A stretch of DNA of 64,000 nt, from assembly GCA_014871385.1 (NCBI GenBank), contig CM026428.1, positions 17,270,437-17,334,436 on the forward strand, in the 5' to 3' direction. The stretch comes from Ceratodon purpureus. Its lineage: Eukaryota; Streptophyta; Bryopsida; Pseudoditrichales; Ditrichaceae. Positions 1 through 11,348 of this stretch are shown piece by piece. Position 1 is the stretch's first letter. Every line of letters begins with the position of its first letter. The notes under the pieces are model-generated. The model saw only the letters and a list, made by a program, of their open reading frames with translations, had not been told where the DNA came from and ran no database searches. A program made the translations under genes and the position numbers.

Positions 1-182
1 TCCAACGGCGCACCGTTCAACTATCAAGCCATATGTCAGCACATCCACCCCAGGCAGCGGAGGCACAAGAACTCTTTTGGAACCGAGGAACACCAATTTC
101 AGCTATTCCTTTTCGATTAGTCGTTAGCGTTCGTTTATGTACGTAACTGTAGTACCTTCTATCGTCACAGACCTGGCTTTAA
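1..182. other. Upstream flank of the OXS3-like gene
   Basis: Moderately GC-balanced sequence before the first ATG of the OXS3-like frame. An in-frame TAA lies directly before that ATG, so the frame cannot extend upstream without a splice site. No clear TATA box or upstream exon is visible. It may be 5' UTR or the end of an intron whose first exon is outside the window. Confidence 0.4.
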
Positions 183-1746
183 ATGTCAAGGATGTCCATG
201 ACGTATCAATGCTGGGAGATTGTGAGCGGACCTACTGTGGGTTGCAAGCTCGCGCATGGTCAAACTCACGGCCTCGTTGGACAACAGTACGTAAGTGACG
301 GGTCGACATTGCGGCGTCACTCCAGCCCATCGCATGAGTCTTCTTTTCCTCACTTCACGATGTATCTTCCTCAACCCCAGAGCGATCTGAAAGGTTCGTC
401 CCTTGTTTCTCATCCGAAGGATCTGTCCGTCAAGCTTTCTTCTTCTCCTCATAGCCAACTTCCGTCTACACTTTCTGGTGCGTCTTCTCCCACTGCGCTC
501 ACTATCACGACCGAGGCTTGCTCCGGTGCCTCACCCAAGCAGCTGACGCCTTCGGAGACGCATGTTACAACTAGTTCCGTTACTACTGAGGTCGACGAGA
601 AGGGTTGCAAGTCCGATGGCCTTGTGAAATCGCCTGGTGGCCCATGTGAGGCTCAGAGTAAGAGGTTGGAAGGGTACCCTGAGATGACCGTGCCTGGTGG
701 AAGCTTGTCGAAGTTTAAAGGTGCTCTTCTTGCTGACCCAGGGTTGAGAGTGAGGGTCCCAAGCAGCAAACCAGGAGTTGTTGAGCGCATTGCTCCTCTT
801 AATGGTGGATTACCATATGGAGGATACGGTTTTGGCTCGCCAACCAACAAGGCCATGCCGGAAAATTCTTCGGAATCCTCCTCCTCGATTTGTCAGGCAA
901 GCGACGATAGCGGCTCATGCACTTCAGATGATAATGGAGGTGATATGGAGGCGCAGTCTGTATACCGTGGTCCTTTGACGGGGATGGAAGCCTTGGATGA
1001 GTCTCTCCCTATCAAGTGAGCATCTCTACACATGGTTAATGAAGTGGTAGAGCTATGTATTATGGTTTGGTTCGGTTCTTATGTATGCAGAATGTAGTTG
1101 TGTATGTTGAAACCATTCTTCAATTATGTCGATGTTGTGGGGAGTTTCCTAATGTAGTGGAATCTAAGCCAGTTAGTCACTCTTGTGTCGTCATGTTATT
1201 CTCATTTAAATGATGTCCTCTGATGTGATGGATTTTGTAATCTTTATTGTGAATGTTGATGGTTTCTTTTGATGGAAACATCTACTAATCTGGTTGCTGT
1301 CACGGTTTTGTAGGAGACCCGGTCTATCGAAGTTCTTCGGAGGGAAATCACGTTCCTTCGCTTCCCTGGCCGACGTTTCCTCCGTGTCCGACTTAGCAAA
1401 GCCGAATAATCCATTTGCATATATCAAAAGGCGGAAATTGGGTCTCAACTGTCCACTGGATCGACATAGGTCGTATCCACCTCCGACCCGCTCCTCAGGT
1501 GCTAGCATTGCGAAGAAGCTACCGACCAGTGGTAGCAGGAATTCGCTTGCGGTGGCGGTGATCCTTGAGGGACTTACGGATGATCAGCAAGAGCAGCAAG
1601 AACAGCAGGAGCAGCAGGTTGCTGCTCCGAGTACCATACGCTCAGCCGAAACCCGGACGTTTCCATCTCGGTCATTCTCCCTCACCGATCTACGTCGTGA
1701 TGGCGGCAGCCCTCCATCAATAAGACGAGCATTTGTAGGACCTTGA
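183..1746 (+). CDS. OXS3: OXIDATIVE STRESS 3 (OXS3)-like protein
   Basis: Two-exon model, join(183..1015, 1314..1746), 421 aa. The intron 1016-1313 has GTGAGC at its start and TTTTGTAG at its end, and splitting a Lys codon (AA|G) restores the frame. The joined protein contains the signature block of plant OXS3-family proteins: LPIKRPGLSKFFGGKSRSF, then SLADVSSVSDLAKP, a basic YIKRRK stretch, and GASIAKKL...SLAVAV. The N-terminal 230 residues are Ser/Thr/Pro-rich and low complexity, followed by an acidic Ser-rich patch before the core. Exon 2 holds a Gln/Glu tract (QEQQEQQEQQEQQ). Family knowledge: OXS3 proteins are nuclear/speckle proteins linked to heavy-metal and oxidative stress tolerance and to chromatin. 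The protein is longer than many angiosperm members because of the N-terminal extension. The start at 183 is the first ATG after a stop; ATGs a few codons later are equally possible. Confidence 0.8.
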
Positions 1747-4423
1747 AATTGTCCCAAAGAAAGTATACTTCTCTACATTGGTTGTGGACAAGGTATCCCA
1801 GTTTGATTCCTTGTATCACTCTTCAGCACGCTTAGGGTCACCTTTTCAGATGTTGGCTCGAGACGTCTGTACCCGAATGCTAGTCCTGCCGGTATTCTCA
1901 GGCCTGTCAAGTTGCCTGGAACACTGCCCTGCATTTGACGCGGACAACTACCTGCTCTGTTTAGTATCGATGCGGCTAGTAGCTCCAGTGCAATTATTTG
2001 AGGTGTTCGGAGAATTGATTCGCAGTTGGGAGTTGATAAGTTTCACATGTCAGTTCTTGACGAGCTGCCTCGTACTGGCTCTCGCAGTTGAAAATTTGAG
2101 GAGGTCTGCAGGGAGGATAATGCAGGTATTTATTTTATGAGGCCTTACAGATGCCATGGTTAAGGGGAGAGTCGCTCGTCTCCCCAGTGTATGGACATGA
2201 CTGCGTCCTGAACTGTTGGGGTCTGCCAACTGCTAAGAAGTATGGCGACCGGATGGGTGGTATCGTGACATGTATATCCATGGTATGGAAGAGGGTCTTA
2301 GATTTTGGATCGTTTGTCACATATGTACCCAAGCGCGGTACAATTTAGTTGGCCTTTTCCCTGGCCCCCACCTCCATCTTCACTTCAGGCAGTGGTGATT
2401 TAGAATGGGGTGATTGGTGGAACAGAAGTAGAGGAGGGACCACATTAAATTTCCGACCTGTTGAAAGAAAGTAGTCTCCTGAAGATGGCACACGACAGGG
2501 GCGACTTGGAGGAACCCACAGGGCATTAGAAACCCATTTGGCCCTAAAGTGAACTTGGCTGTGGGAGCCCTACTACATAGAGTGTTTATACACAATGAGC
2601 TTGTTTGCATACAGAATGAGACCTGTGGGGAAATGTCCGTGCTATTTGATGAAGTGCCAAGGAGGCGGGCACACCCGAAGAAGGTGAAGAAAGTCTGATT
2701 TAGTGATCTTTCTCTCGTGTCATACTTTGTAACATACATTGACATTTTTGTGTGGATCATCGTTGTAATGAAATCTATGCAAGATTTTCCTCTTGTATTT
2801 GGTACACTATCAATGTGCAAACCCTTGGATCTTTTCCGTTATATGATCTTTTCAGTTATGTCTCTAGCTTCTGATTGATCGTCTATCCGTTTTGCATATG
2901 TCAAGAGCTTCATCTGCTTGCACATTAGCTTTTCTCTACTCGTGTTATTGACAAGCTGGGTATAATTGGGTGCTAAAAGGTGTCTTGGGGCATACTGTGT
3001 GTAGGGATAAAGTGAAGTGGCTGATCCTAGCCTCAGTACTGTCCAAAGCTGGATATTATTTTGCAATCACTGTCTTCTTAACTATGTCTGGTCTTAACCC
3101 GTGCCCTAGGTGTGGTTGCAGGTTGAACTTGTGAAGCTGTGACCCGCTATAACACTTCTACTGGCAGTTCTTAGCCTGATCTCTTCTGGTCAGATGGGAT
3201 CCCGAGTCTCTGAACAGTATCTAATAATGTCTCTATATATATTGTGGTTAGAAGTTGACGAAAGAATGGATGATGATTCACAAGTGTCTATTCATCATCC
3301 ATTCATTTATTAATTCATTTATTGATAAGTGCTCATTCAGTGCCCTCATTTTTGTCATGTTCGAAAATCGAGCTACAGTGGTGATGTATTATGGAACGAA
3401 TGACTCGCAGCAGTGACCAAATCTAGTTAAATGTAATGTTGCGTTTTTAAAAAAAAATCCTATCCTTCTGAGATATTCTGCAGTTACTTAATCTTAGTCT
3501 TAGATAATAGTTACTCGAGTAATTTTTTAAAAATATAACAAATGGATCAGAAATTACACTTGTGTGTTAAGTTAATCTGGTTAGTATATTTACTTCACTC
3601 GTATACGAAGCTATATCTACAAAAATGTGGTAAACCAATTTAACATAGTGTGTTTTTGGATATTTTAAATCAAATCTTCATTTAAGCCTATGAAAATGAT
3701 ATCTATTACATTTGCACTTAAGTAACCTCAGTTACACATGTCCCTACAAAACTCACATGAAAAAATGAAAGGATAGGGATGAACTGGTTTATATTTGGTT
3801 GCAGTAATAACCCTCTGGCAAAAAGAATGGCGTTCCCGGCAGTTAGGGGCTTTATAAGTACAGTACAATCAGATTGTTGACTCCATGTTATTTTTTGGAT
3901 ATGAGCATTTGATCTTCAAACATATCAAAACTAAGTTAGTATTGGTATTGATCCAAGAGTAGAATACTAGAAGTAGAACTCAAGCCACTCTAGATTCTAG
4001 AAATCTCTTGGCTGCCTGTGCAATGGAATCTCCTAGTTCTATATGTAGAGTTCACTAAACTAATGCATGGATCATGCACATTGCACACTTATCCTGATCA
4101 GTGCTCTCAGATCCTGTGCACAAGAGCTGTAGCCCCATAATTGGTGATGATAAATCAACTGATGTGAAGCCCATGTTATTTTCCAGCATGCATGCAAGAC
4201 CTCTTTGATGCATCATCCTCCTGTGAATTCAACCACATAAACTTGTTGGCATCTGTAACTGCTCAAACAACTGATGTTCAGCACAAAACATTTCCAAAAT
4301 AGACGATGAAATTTCTAAAATACTTCAACCGTGGAATCACATTGGAAGAATTAAATTCTAATTTGTCCCCTCCAAACTTCATCCCTTGTACATGATAAAA
4401 CAAATTTGGGTTTCTGGGTTAGA
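1747..4423. other. 3' flank and intergenic DNA, no gene seen
   Basis: The first roughly 1.3 kb (to about 3100) keeps moderate GC and is probably the 3' UTR and downstream flank of the OXS3-like gene; the short frames inside it show no recognisable domain. From about 3200 the DNA becomes AT-rich. A short hairpin lies at 3264-3304 (15-bp arms GAATGGATGATGATT and its near-perfect complement, loop about 11 nt). No transposase, RNA gene or splice-consistent exon was found. Confidence 0.4.
3264..3304. repeat. Short inverted repeat (hairpin)
   Basis: GAATGGATGATGATT at 3264-3278 pairs with ATTCATCATCCATTC at 3290-3304 with one mismatch around an 11-nt loop. It lies in AT-rich sequence downstream of the OXS3-like gene. 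It is too short for a plant miRNA precursor, and no function is inferred. Confidence 0.5.
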
Positions 4424-4451
4424 GGGGGGGGGGGGGGGGGGGGGGGGGGGG
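4424..4451 (+). repeat. Poly(G) tract, 28 nt
   Basis: Uninterrupted run of 28 G on the + strand. It is one of several such tracts in the window (also 9000-9013, 10306-10326, 11309-11348 and 16733-16761), all G-rich on the same strand. It could fold as G-quadruplexes or be partly a sequencing or assembly artefact. Confidence 0.9.
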
Positions 4452-5489
4452 TTGTTGCTCCCTTTCACATGAATATCTTTTTGAAACTCTATCACCAGGG
4501 ATCAAAAGCCTACAGATGGGTTAATTTTAACCTGGTTTGTTCCAACTCTGTTACCAGGTTTTGCTTACTATGTGCTGTAAAGCGTTTTTTACTGCAATAT
4601 TCACTCACAAATGATCACATTTCACGAAATAAAATGATTTCATCATTTGTTTATTTAAGTTCGTAAATCAAATTATTCTCTGATGGACCATCCAAATCCC
4701 GGCCTCCTGTTGTAGATACACTAAATAAATAATGAATTAAATAGAAATAGTCCCACTGGACTTGGAATGACACGGAAATATATCATGGCATATATTATAT
4801 GCAATGCTTCAACTCCAAGTTGGACTCTATCCACAACAGGTGTACCCTACCCTGAAGCAAGCATATTCTACAGTGCCTCCCTGGTATAATAATAAATATC
4901 GGCATCTGTGAGTCATCACCTGTCACCAATCTCGTGCATGTGATGTGATACATTAAACTTACAATACAGTACTGGGATCATGAGTCAATGGGCAGGAGAT
5001 GATGATACATTCAATTATTTTTGGGGTCCTGTAAACATGGGGTCATGTGTGCCAATCCAGCTCATGCTTATCCACAACTCCACTCCTCTAAGTTAGAGGG
5101 AAGCTTCCAGGATCCAGGTTGCTTGCTCCTCTCCCACACAGACAGAGTTCTCATGAGTCATGACCACGCCCACCGTGCCCACTACCCACTGCCCAGGCTT
5201 TGAATCCTTTATGTAAGTTAGCCTATTGATGGATCATGGAATGGATTATGGGACTTCATTGAGCGCAACTTCATTTGGATTTGAAGCAATTAGAGAAGTA
5301 AATGAAGCGGAGGAGGTGAAAGGCCTATGGTCACATGACAAGTGTACTGTACTGTACATATTATGGAAAGGCTGGGGATAAACTTTTAGCAAAGCCTTCC
5401 TTCGGACAGGAAATGACTTGCAGGCCCTGTCATTTCATGACTCATGTCATGCAAGTGTTGGCAATTTAACACTGTGCCATGGACGGGCC
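4452..5489. other. Intergenic DNA, nothing recognised
   Basis: AT-rich to neutral sequence without a frame that shows a domain, and without clear repeat ends. The short frame at 5021-5203 has no recognisable feature. Confidence 0.4.
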
Positions 5490-5831
5490 GACGTTGTGAT
5501 GTTTTTTTTTAGTTGAAAGTAACGGTGTTCATAAAAGAGGAAAAAAGAACAAGGGAGACCAACCCGGATCCCAGGACGGGGAAGACAAATCAGAGTGGGA
5601 GGGGGAAAGCTTCCACTTGGGACAATACAGACCCCCGGAACAAAAAACTTCTTTGAAGCACCAATTAGAGAGGAACTCACATTCCCGAGCCTCCCTACGG
5701 TTGTCTCCACATTTCTCAATAAAACTCATAATGTGGGCTCTAAAAGCCATATCAACAAAAATGGTCTCCCTCCAAGCCAACTGACTGACGAGGAAAACGT
5801 CGAAAGGAGTATCCGACGACGTTGTGATGTT
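5490..5831 (-). mobile_element. Retroposed insert (poly-A tail, 14-bp target duplication)
   Basis: A 314-bp insert (5504-5817) is flanked by perfect 14-bp direct repeats GACGTTGTGATGTT at 5490-5503 and 5818-5831. Its left edge is an oligo(T) run (5502-5510), which is a poly(A) tail when read on the minus strand. A tail plus a long target duplication is the signature of L1-type target-primed reverse transcription. On the minus strand the insert holds an open frame covering most of its length (within 5529-5870) with no domain I recognise. It could be a 5'-truncated LINE 3' end, a SINE-like element, or a truncated cDNA copy of a host transcript. The minus-strand assignment follows from the tail. 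Confidence 0.75.
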
Positions 5832-6834
5832 GTGTTGAGTCACGTTGATTGTCATTTTAACCCCTAACACACAGACAATCTGCTACATTTGGGCTTTTTT
5901 GGAATTTGGGCATGTACCACTAGATTCAATTTGAGATAAGTTTTTTAATAAATTTTTGGTGAATGCATGCCGTAATAAGCAAGGAATCTATTTTTTTTTT
6001 CTCAATTAGACATTTCAAAAAATAGTTATGATACCCAAAGTGGAGTTTTGTGTTCGATGGGCAATTCAGGCATTCATACTAAATACATCATTACCTTTGA
6101 GATATTTTCTATAAACAATTCATGTCGTCATCTTTGAGATTTCAAAAAAAAATTTGAGTACAAAATGTTCATTTCAGATCAAAGTTTTCTTACTGTTTTA
6201 GGAAATGTACCAAAAAAACTTCTTCTTTCCTTCATAAAAGTTAGAAAATTTATTTTTTTATGTTTTTTTTTATTAAAAAAAATTATTTTAATTTTTAATT
6301 TTTTACTTATAGAATGGATATCAATCTTTACTTTGACGGTTTGGATTGGGACTTTGTGAAATAATGGAATTTTTAGGAAAAAATATGAATTAGCATTTAT
6401 AATATTCAACTTAATAGAAATATTTTTTCAACATGCTACACTTGTCTTTTGTGTATATATATTTTTAATACAATTAGCTATCTTAGTTGTCTTTGTCATG
6501 CATCAAAACCCCCAAAATTTATAATACAAAAAACCTAAGAAAAAAGGTTAAAGTGTGTCAACCTAGTAAAACATCTTATCAAAAAAGTTTGTTTATGAAT
6601 TTCAATCGCTATAATCTTCTGATCTCTTCGATGGAATATGATGAAATTTATTGAGCTATCTACTACAATAATCTAATTGAAGATCTTACGGTTAGAATTA
6701 AAAAACAACTAGTTCTTAGTCATTCATGCTTTTTAGATTGGAAATGGCAATTTTGCAATGTTTTTTGGTGAAACATAGTTAAGGGACTTTAGGGATTAAT
6801 CCACTGCCTACTTGAGGAGGGGCCAACGTTTTGG
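5832..6834. other. AT-rich intergenic DNA
   Basis: Very AT-rich, with A and T homopolymers. Frames here are chance products of low complexity. No gene, RNA or terminal repeat seen. Confidence 0.4.
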
Positions 6835-7567
6835 AGTGTACGAGGCTTGTCCATTGATAGATTGGACTTCAGAAAATATACTAAATCACTAATGAAAGAG
6901 GATGAAAACCAACATTTGTGTAATAAATGAAATATACAGTTTTAACTTGTGTTCTGCTATTGCTCATGTAAGGAGAAATTTAGGAAAATGAATTAAAAAT
7001 ATATTAATTGAATTATAAAAATTAATCAATTATGAGGCTTTTCAAACTCATCAAGCGGAGCGAGAAGGGTTGATTAGGGGCGATGCTTCCGATAGGACCC
7101 ATTGCTCGTTACATCTTAGAGTTCACTCAAAACAACGATTGCGGGATAGCTAAGGTTGATCTCATTGGATTTTGGATTTTATAGCCCTATACTCACTCAA
7201 ATAATGTTCAAAACAAATTGAACTCAAAATTATCAAAATCAAAGAATTAGGATGCAAAAAAGCATTTATCAAATATATATTACTTGATCCAGTCAATCAA
7301 ATTGGTTTTGTTGATTTAAAAAAATCACATATGTAATAGTTAGATTTCTAAAATTTAATTTGTAAATATTTTTTATCATAAAATTAATTTACTGAATTAT
7401 TCAGTGTATAAAACAAATAAAAGAAAAGAAAACTGATTGAGTTTCAAGGTTTTGGTTTCCCTGTGGCTATTTCAATCAAATTTTCATTCTGACATAGATT
7501 TCGTCACTAACAGCTTTGTTTGAGTTGGCCTACATTTATAGAAACTGCCTAAATGAATACTCTCACC
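6835..7567. repeat. Dispersed TIR-type repeat, copy A
   Basis: This segment is similar, in inverted orientation, to 18235-19075. Shared landmarks include AAGCGGAGCGAGAAGGGTT here (around 7060) against the complement of the sequence around 18785, GGATGCAAAAAA near 7250, ATCTCATTGGATTTTGG near 7155, and GAGTTTCAAGGTTTTGGTTTCC near 7438. The better preserved copy B carries terminal inverted repeats, so this is probably a non-autonomous DNA transposon. The left edge near 6835 (CCAACGTTTTGGAGTG) resembles the copy B terminus. The right edge abuts the hAT element at 7568. Boundaries are approximate and no coding capacity was seen. Confidence 0.6.
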
Positions 7568-8002
7568 CAGTGGTGATTTTTCACAAGGTCCCTAACATGT
7601 CCAGGGACATGTTCTTGGGAAAAAAACATTTCTAGTGGACGGGTTCTCTGAAAATGAACCGGTTTTTGGACGTGTCAAATTCACTTTGGACGGGTTCTAA
7701 AAATAAATTTATTTTTGACAATTTTTTTCCAAAAAAATGAATGATGCAAATATCAATTACATCATGTCATATATGACATGTGAATGTGAACATAATGGAG
7801 TCAAACCACTAATACCTAATCAAAATACCAATCTTGAAGAGCTTGATTCACATGCACACATTGATTTATCAACCACAATATTTAGAACCTTTTTAACACA
7901 ACGTTAGAGATCAAAATTGAAGGTAAACTAAGTAATTATATAAAAATTTAGTTTATATAAACATTTTCAATTTTTACAAAAAAAAAAAAAAGAACTTACC
8001 AT

Positions 8003-8239
8003 TCAAACAAGTAGATGAATTCTTCTGTTCTTCATATTTCTCCATACAAGCATCAGTGCATTCCAATTGATGTTTACAATTGCATTATTTGCACATGAAA
8101 TGCACATCAAAGCATCTAATGTCTCCAACTTCAAGCTAGTACGGAGATAACTCTTGATAAGGTTTTGTTTGGAAAAACCCCTTTCACGTATTGCAGTACT
8201 CACATGAATCACAATAACTCTCCTCCACAAGTTTCTCAA
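8003..8239 (-). pseudogene. hAT transposase C-terminal (dimerisation domain) remnant
   Basis: The minus-strand frame holds STAIRERGFSKQNLIKSYLR followed by LETLDALMCIS. This matches the conserved C-terminal hAT dimerisation motif of the ZNF862/C17orf113-like transposases (the S-T-x-x-E-R-G-F-S-x-x-x-L-I-K-x-x-L-R block). Only about 78 residues remain; the BED zinc finger and the DDE core are absent. It lies inside the hAT element 7568-8835, so the transposase ran on the minus strand of that element. Confidence 0.75.
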
Positions 8240-8555
8240 AACCTAAATCTAAACTCTATGTTGATTTCTTTTATACATTACTTCTCTATCACTTGAAAAA
8301 ATTTAAAAAATTAAAATAAACAGACGTGCCTAAGTCCTCAAGGTTACAACATGTTGGAGTCCAGCTTGGACAAGTCGCAGCAACAGCGAGAGGCAGCAGA
8401 TAACAGGAGCAGCCAAGAAGAAGCTCAGATGCCAAAAAAAAAAAAAACAAAATCACCAAAAACAAGCCCCTCGCAGTCTGGCGCGGACTCTGCTACAGAA
8501 CTGCAACAGCTCCAGTCGCCGTGGACCGGGCCGGGTTGCAACAGTGCAGCGGGCC

Positions 8556-8567
8556 TGTTTTTATATA

Positions 8568-8610
<43 letters not shown>
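8556..8610. repeat. (TA)n microsatellite inside the hAT element
   Basis: About 50 bp of alternating TA with one ATGTATAT interruption. The open frame reading through it (8351-8629) is an artefact of the repeat. Confidence 0.9.
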
Positions 8611-8611
<1 letters not shown>

Positions 8612-8999
8612 TTTTTTATTGATTTTTAATTTTTTAATTTTATTTTATAAACATTAGTATGGGACGGGTATTCCTTTTTTGAACCGGTTTGGGACGGGTT
8701 GTTATTTTTTTAACCTTTCCATGGACGGGTTGATTTTGAGATTACCGGTTTTTGGACGGGTTCCATTTTTTTTTGCCTTTCAATTCAAGGTTTTTGGACA
8801 TGGACGGGTTAAAACTTTGTGAAAAATCAGCCCTGCTCTCACCCCCAAGTGACACACTCCCACAGCACTAAGGTTGGATGTCCTATAACCACCACCAACC
8901 CCAGAATGGACTTGCTGAACTGGCCCAAAACCGCACACGGTGTTCTTCATATGAAAAGTTGGATTTATTTTTTTGGTTAAAGGGGGAGTGGATTTTGGT

Positions 9000-9013
9000 G
9001 GGGGGGGGGGGGG
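9000..9013 (+). repeat. Poly(G) tract, 14 nt
   Basis: Run of 14 G between the hAT and CACTA elements. The flanking sequence 8844-9268 has no gene I can support. Confidence 0.85.
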
Positions 9014-10305
9014 CAATAAGGTTGTGCAAATGGTAAAAGTACAGAATTGGTATGTGGGAAAATCCAAAGTGGTTCTAAAAAATCAGTGTGGCGATTGTTA
9101 TTTATTATGAAGACAATGAAATCACACTGAGATGGTTGAAATAGGCAGTATTTATGACTTTGACGGTTGCAAATGTATACGCCGTTTACTAAAAATTGTA
9201 ACCACAATGGCTTTATTGAGTTCAAGCTCCAACTACAAACCATGCTTACAATGTGAAATTCTAAGAGGCACTATAAGAATCCCGCGTTTTAGGTGACGTT
9301 CTCCAAAAACATGGTCGTGTTTTTTTCATGTCTCTGTGTTAGTCATTCATGTCTTGGGGAACGTGAAGACGTAACTTACGCGTTTTTTGAGATAAACTGG
9401 GCTTATCGAGCCCAGACACGGGCATGCTAGCCTGAAAACGCAAAGACGTTTAAAAACATCGACGCATCTACAGGGACATGGCGGAGGACATCCTTGGAAA
9501 CGCGAAATTGCCACGTCGGCAAGGGCCTTGTTTTCACAGACGGTAAAAAGGGTGTGAATTACTGGGCTGGGAGGTAACTTCCTGCCCGCACTAAAAAAAA
9601 CCACAAGAAGGGCAAGGTCAGCAAAGGGAGCAGAAAAAGGCCGAGAGAAATTGAAGAATTTTTTATTTTTATTTTTTCTTTGTAATTGAAATTTGATGTA
9701 TCAACTTTCTTCTCTATTTCTTTTTCGAAGATGTCCGCATATCTCGGAAGATGTCAACAGAGACATCTATCGAGACATGGTGACGTTCATTCATCCGTTT
9801 TTTGTTCATTGGTGGCAACATTCATCCTTAGATTAGGGCTTTGAGCCTTGGTAGGGTTAGGGTGAGCCGCCACTTTAGCGGCTTCTAATCTTGTATTTGA
9901 GAGCTTGTTTTCAAGCTTTCTGTTTTTCCTTCCTACTCTATGGAGTGTCTCTCATTCTTTTCTTTATCAGTCCCTCGATTCTTGTCCAAGTATAGTGAGA
10001 TTTAACATGGTTGTAGATCTCTTGTAGGCCTTTACAATGGTAGTAAGCACGTTGAATTCCAACTTATAGGGAGTGAGATATTGCCTTCCAAAGTTGGGGT
10101 TGTTAAAGGAGTGCGGCTGGAGGAAGGGTCTCGGTTTTTTAGCAATCAGTCCTAGGATTTTGATCCAATGATTCTAAGATTTTGAGGGTAGATGCACAAT
10201 CCACTTAGCTTTCCAAAAAGCCAAGGCACGGGCCAATCCAAGCTAGGATGGAGAAATCGCAACCTAAAAACTGAGAGGTACTTCAAAAACATCCGTGGGG
10301 GGGAT

Positions 10306-10326
10306 GGGGGGGGGGGGGGGGGGGGG
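10306..10326 (+). repeat. Poly(G) tract, 21 nt, inside the CACTA element
   Basis: Twenty-one consecutive G, preceded by a seven-G run (10297-10303) separated by AT. Confidence 0.9.
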
Positions 10327-10429
10327 TGTTCCTAACTTCATTCTTGTTCTCCATCTTCTTCTTGTCTTTTTTCCTCCCTTGTTCCTTTCTTCATGTGATC
10401 TTGTTTCCTTCACTTCCTTGTGATCAAAT

Positions 10430-10617
10430 GCCACCTTCATGGTTGCAAAAATACCTTTGTGGCTGTAAAGACACCTTCATGTCTACAAAAACAACTTCAT
10501 ATCTGCAAAAACACTCGCATGTCTATAAAATACACCCTCATGTTTGCAAAACACCTTCATGTCTGCAAAAACACATTCATCTCTGCAAAAGCACATTCAT
10601 CTCTGCAAAAACAGCCT
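10430..10617 (+). repeat. Minisatellite, about 18-20 bp unit
   Basis: About ten diverged copies of a unit close to CACCTTCATGTCTGCAAAAA. It lies within the CACTA element and keeps the ATGTC core seen throughout that element. The overlapping frames translate to repeats such as CLQKHIHLCK and are not genes. Confidence 0.9.
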
Positions 10618-11188
10618 TCCACACATACTTTACACGTTGACATGGCCATGTCAACCATGGCAAATTCTATGGCATGGGGATGTCTACTGTAACAAATGTC
10701 GGACACAGTTCATGTCCGCACAGACATCGGCGTGGACATCACACTGACACTACATAGACGTCTCAGAAACCATGGTGATGTCTCGGATGACGTCAACAGT
10801 AACGCAATTCCAACTTAAAAATCACCAAAAACTTTGCTTACTTGGCATGCCACGTCACTCCTTCGCGGCTGACACGTCAGAAAATGGCGGGTCCACGTGC
10901 CACCACGTCACCATGGTAGTGATGACATCCTCATCCCATGTGGCACTGCCCGGAAAAAACTTTGCTGATGTGTCGTCGATGTGGCGTCCACGTTGCACAC
11001 TTCACTGGCCCTCAAATTCACCCAAGGACGCGCGTGCTAGGGGGATGTCTGTATGTTTTTTTGGATGTTCTCATTTGTTTTTCTTGCGTCTTAGATGTTC
11101 CCATGTCTGCACAACATCCTTTACAACGTCTACTTGTTTTTTTAGACATGATTCGGGATGTCACAAAAAACACAGGTTTTTTATAGTG

Positions 11189-11307
11189 AGGCCTATGAAA
11201 TGCTGGATCTGCAAGGGTAGATGTGTACATGAGGTCATCAGAGCTGAATGTTTGAATGCATAAGTAGGCTGTGAAATCAAAGTCAGTGCATGGGAGGTTA
11301 TGGGGGG

Positions 11308-11348
<41 letters not shown>

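Larger units (their letters stand above)
7568..8835 (-). mobile_element. hAT superfamily element with perfect 8-bp TSD
   Basis: The terminal inverted repeats are CAGTGGTGATTTTTCACAAGG at the left and the complement of CTTTGTGAAAAATCAGCCCTG at the right (about 17 of 21 matching). The 8-bp direct duplication CTCTCACC flanks both ends (7560-7567 and 8836-8843). TIRs starting CAG and an 8-bp duplication are diagnostic of hAT elements. Subterminal regions carry clustered GGACGGGTT and AACCGGTTTTTGGA motifs in both arms (7630-7700 and 8655-8810), the likely transposase-binding repeats. The only coding remnant is a minus-strand transposase C-terminus at 8003-8239. At 1268 bp it is far shorter than an autonomous hAT (usually 3-5 kb), so it is an internally deleted, non-autonomous copy. 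Confidence 0.92.
9269..11188. mobile_element. Non-autonomous CACTA (En/Spm) element with AGG target duplication
   Basis: The left end CACTATAAGAATCCC (from 9269) mirrors the right end GGTTTTTTATAGTG (ending 11188), giving a CACTATAA core inverted repeat. The trinucleotide AGG lies directly outside both ends (9266-9268 and 11189-11191), the 3-bp target duplication expected of CACTA elements. The 1920-bp interior has no transposase. Both arms are dense in short GACGTC, GATGTC and GACATC motifs (for example 9330-9520 and 10700-11160), as expected for subterminal transposase-binding repeats. A minisatellite lies at 10430-10617 and a poly(G) run at 10306-10326. It is a deletion derivative mobilised in trans, presumably by a Tnp2-type transposase. 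Confidence 0.88.
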
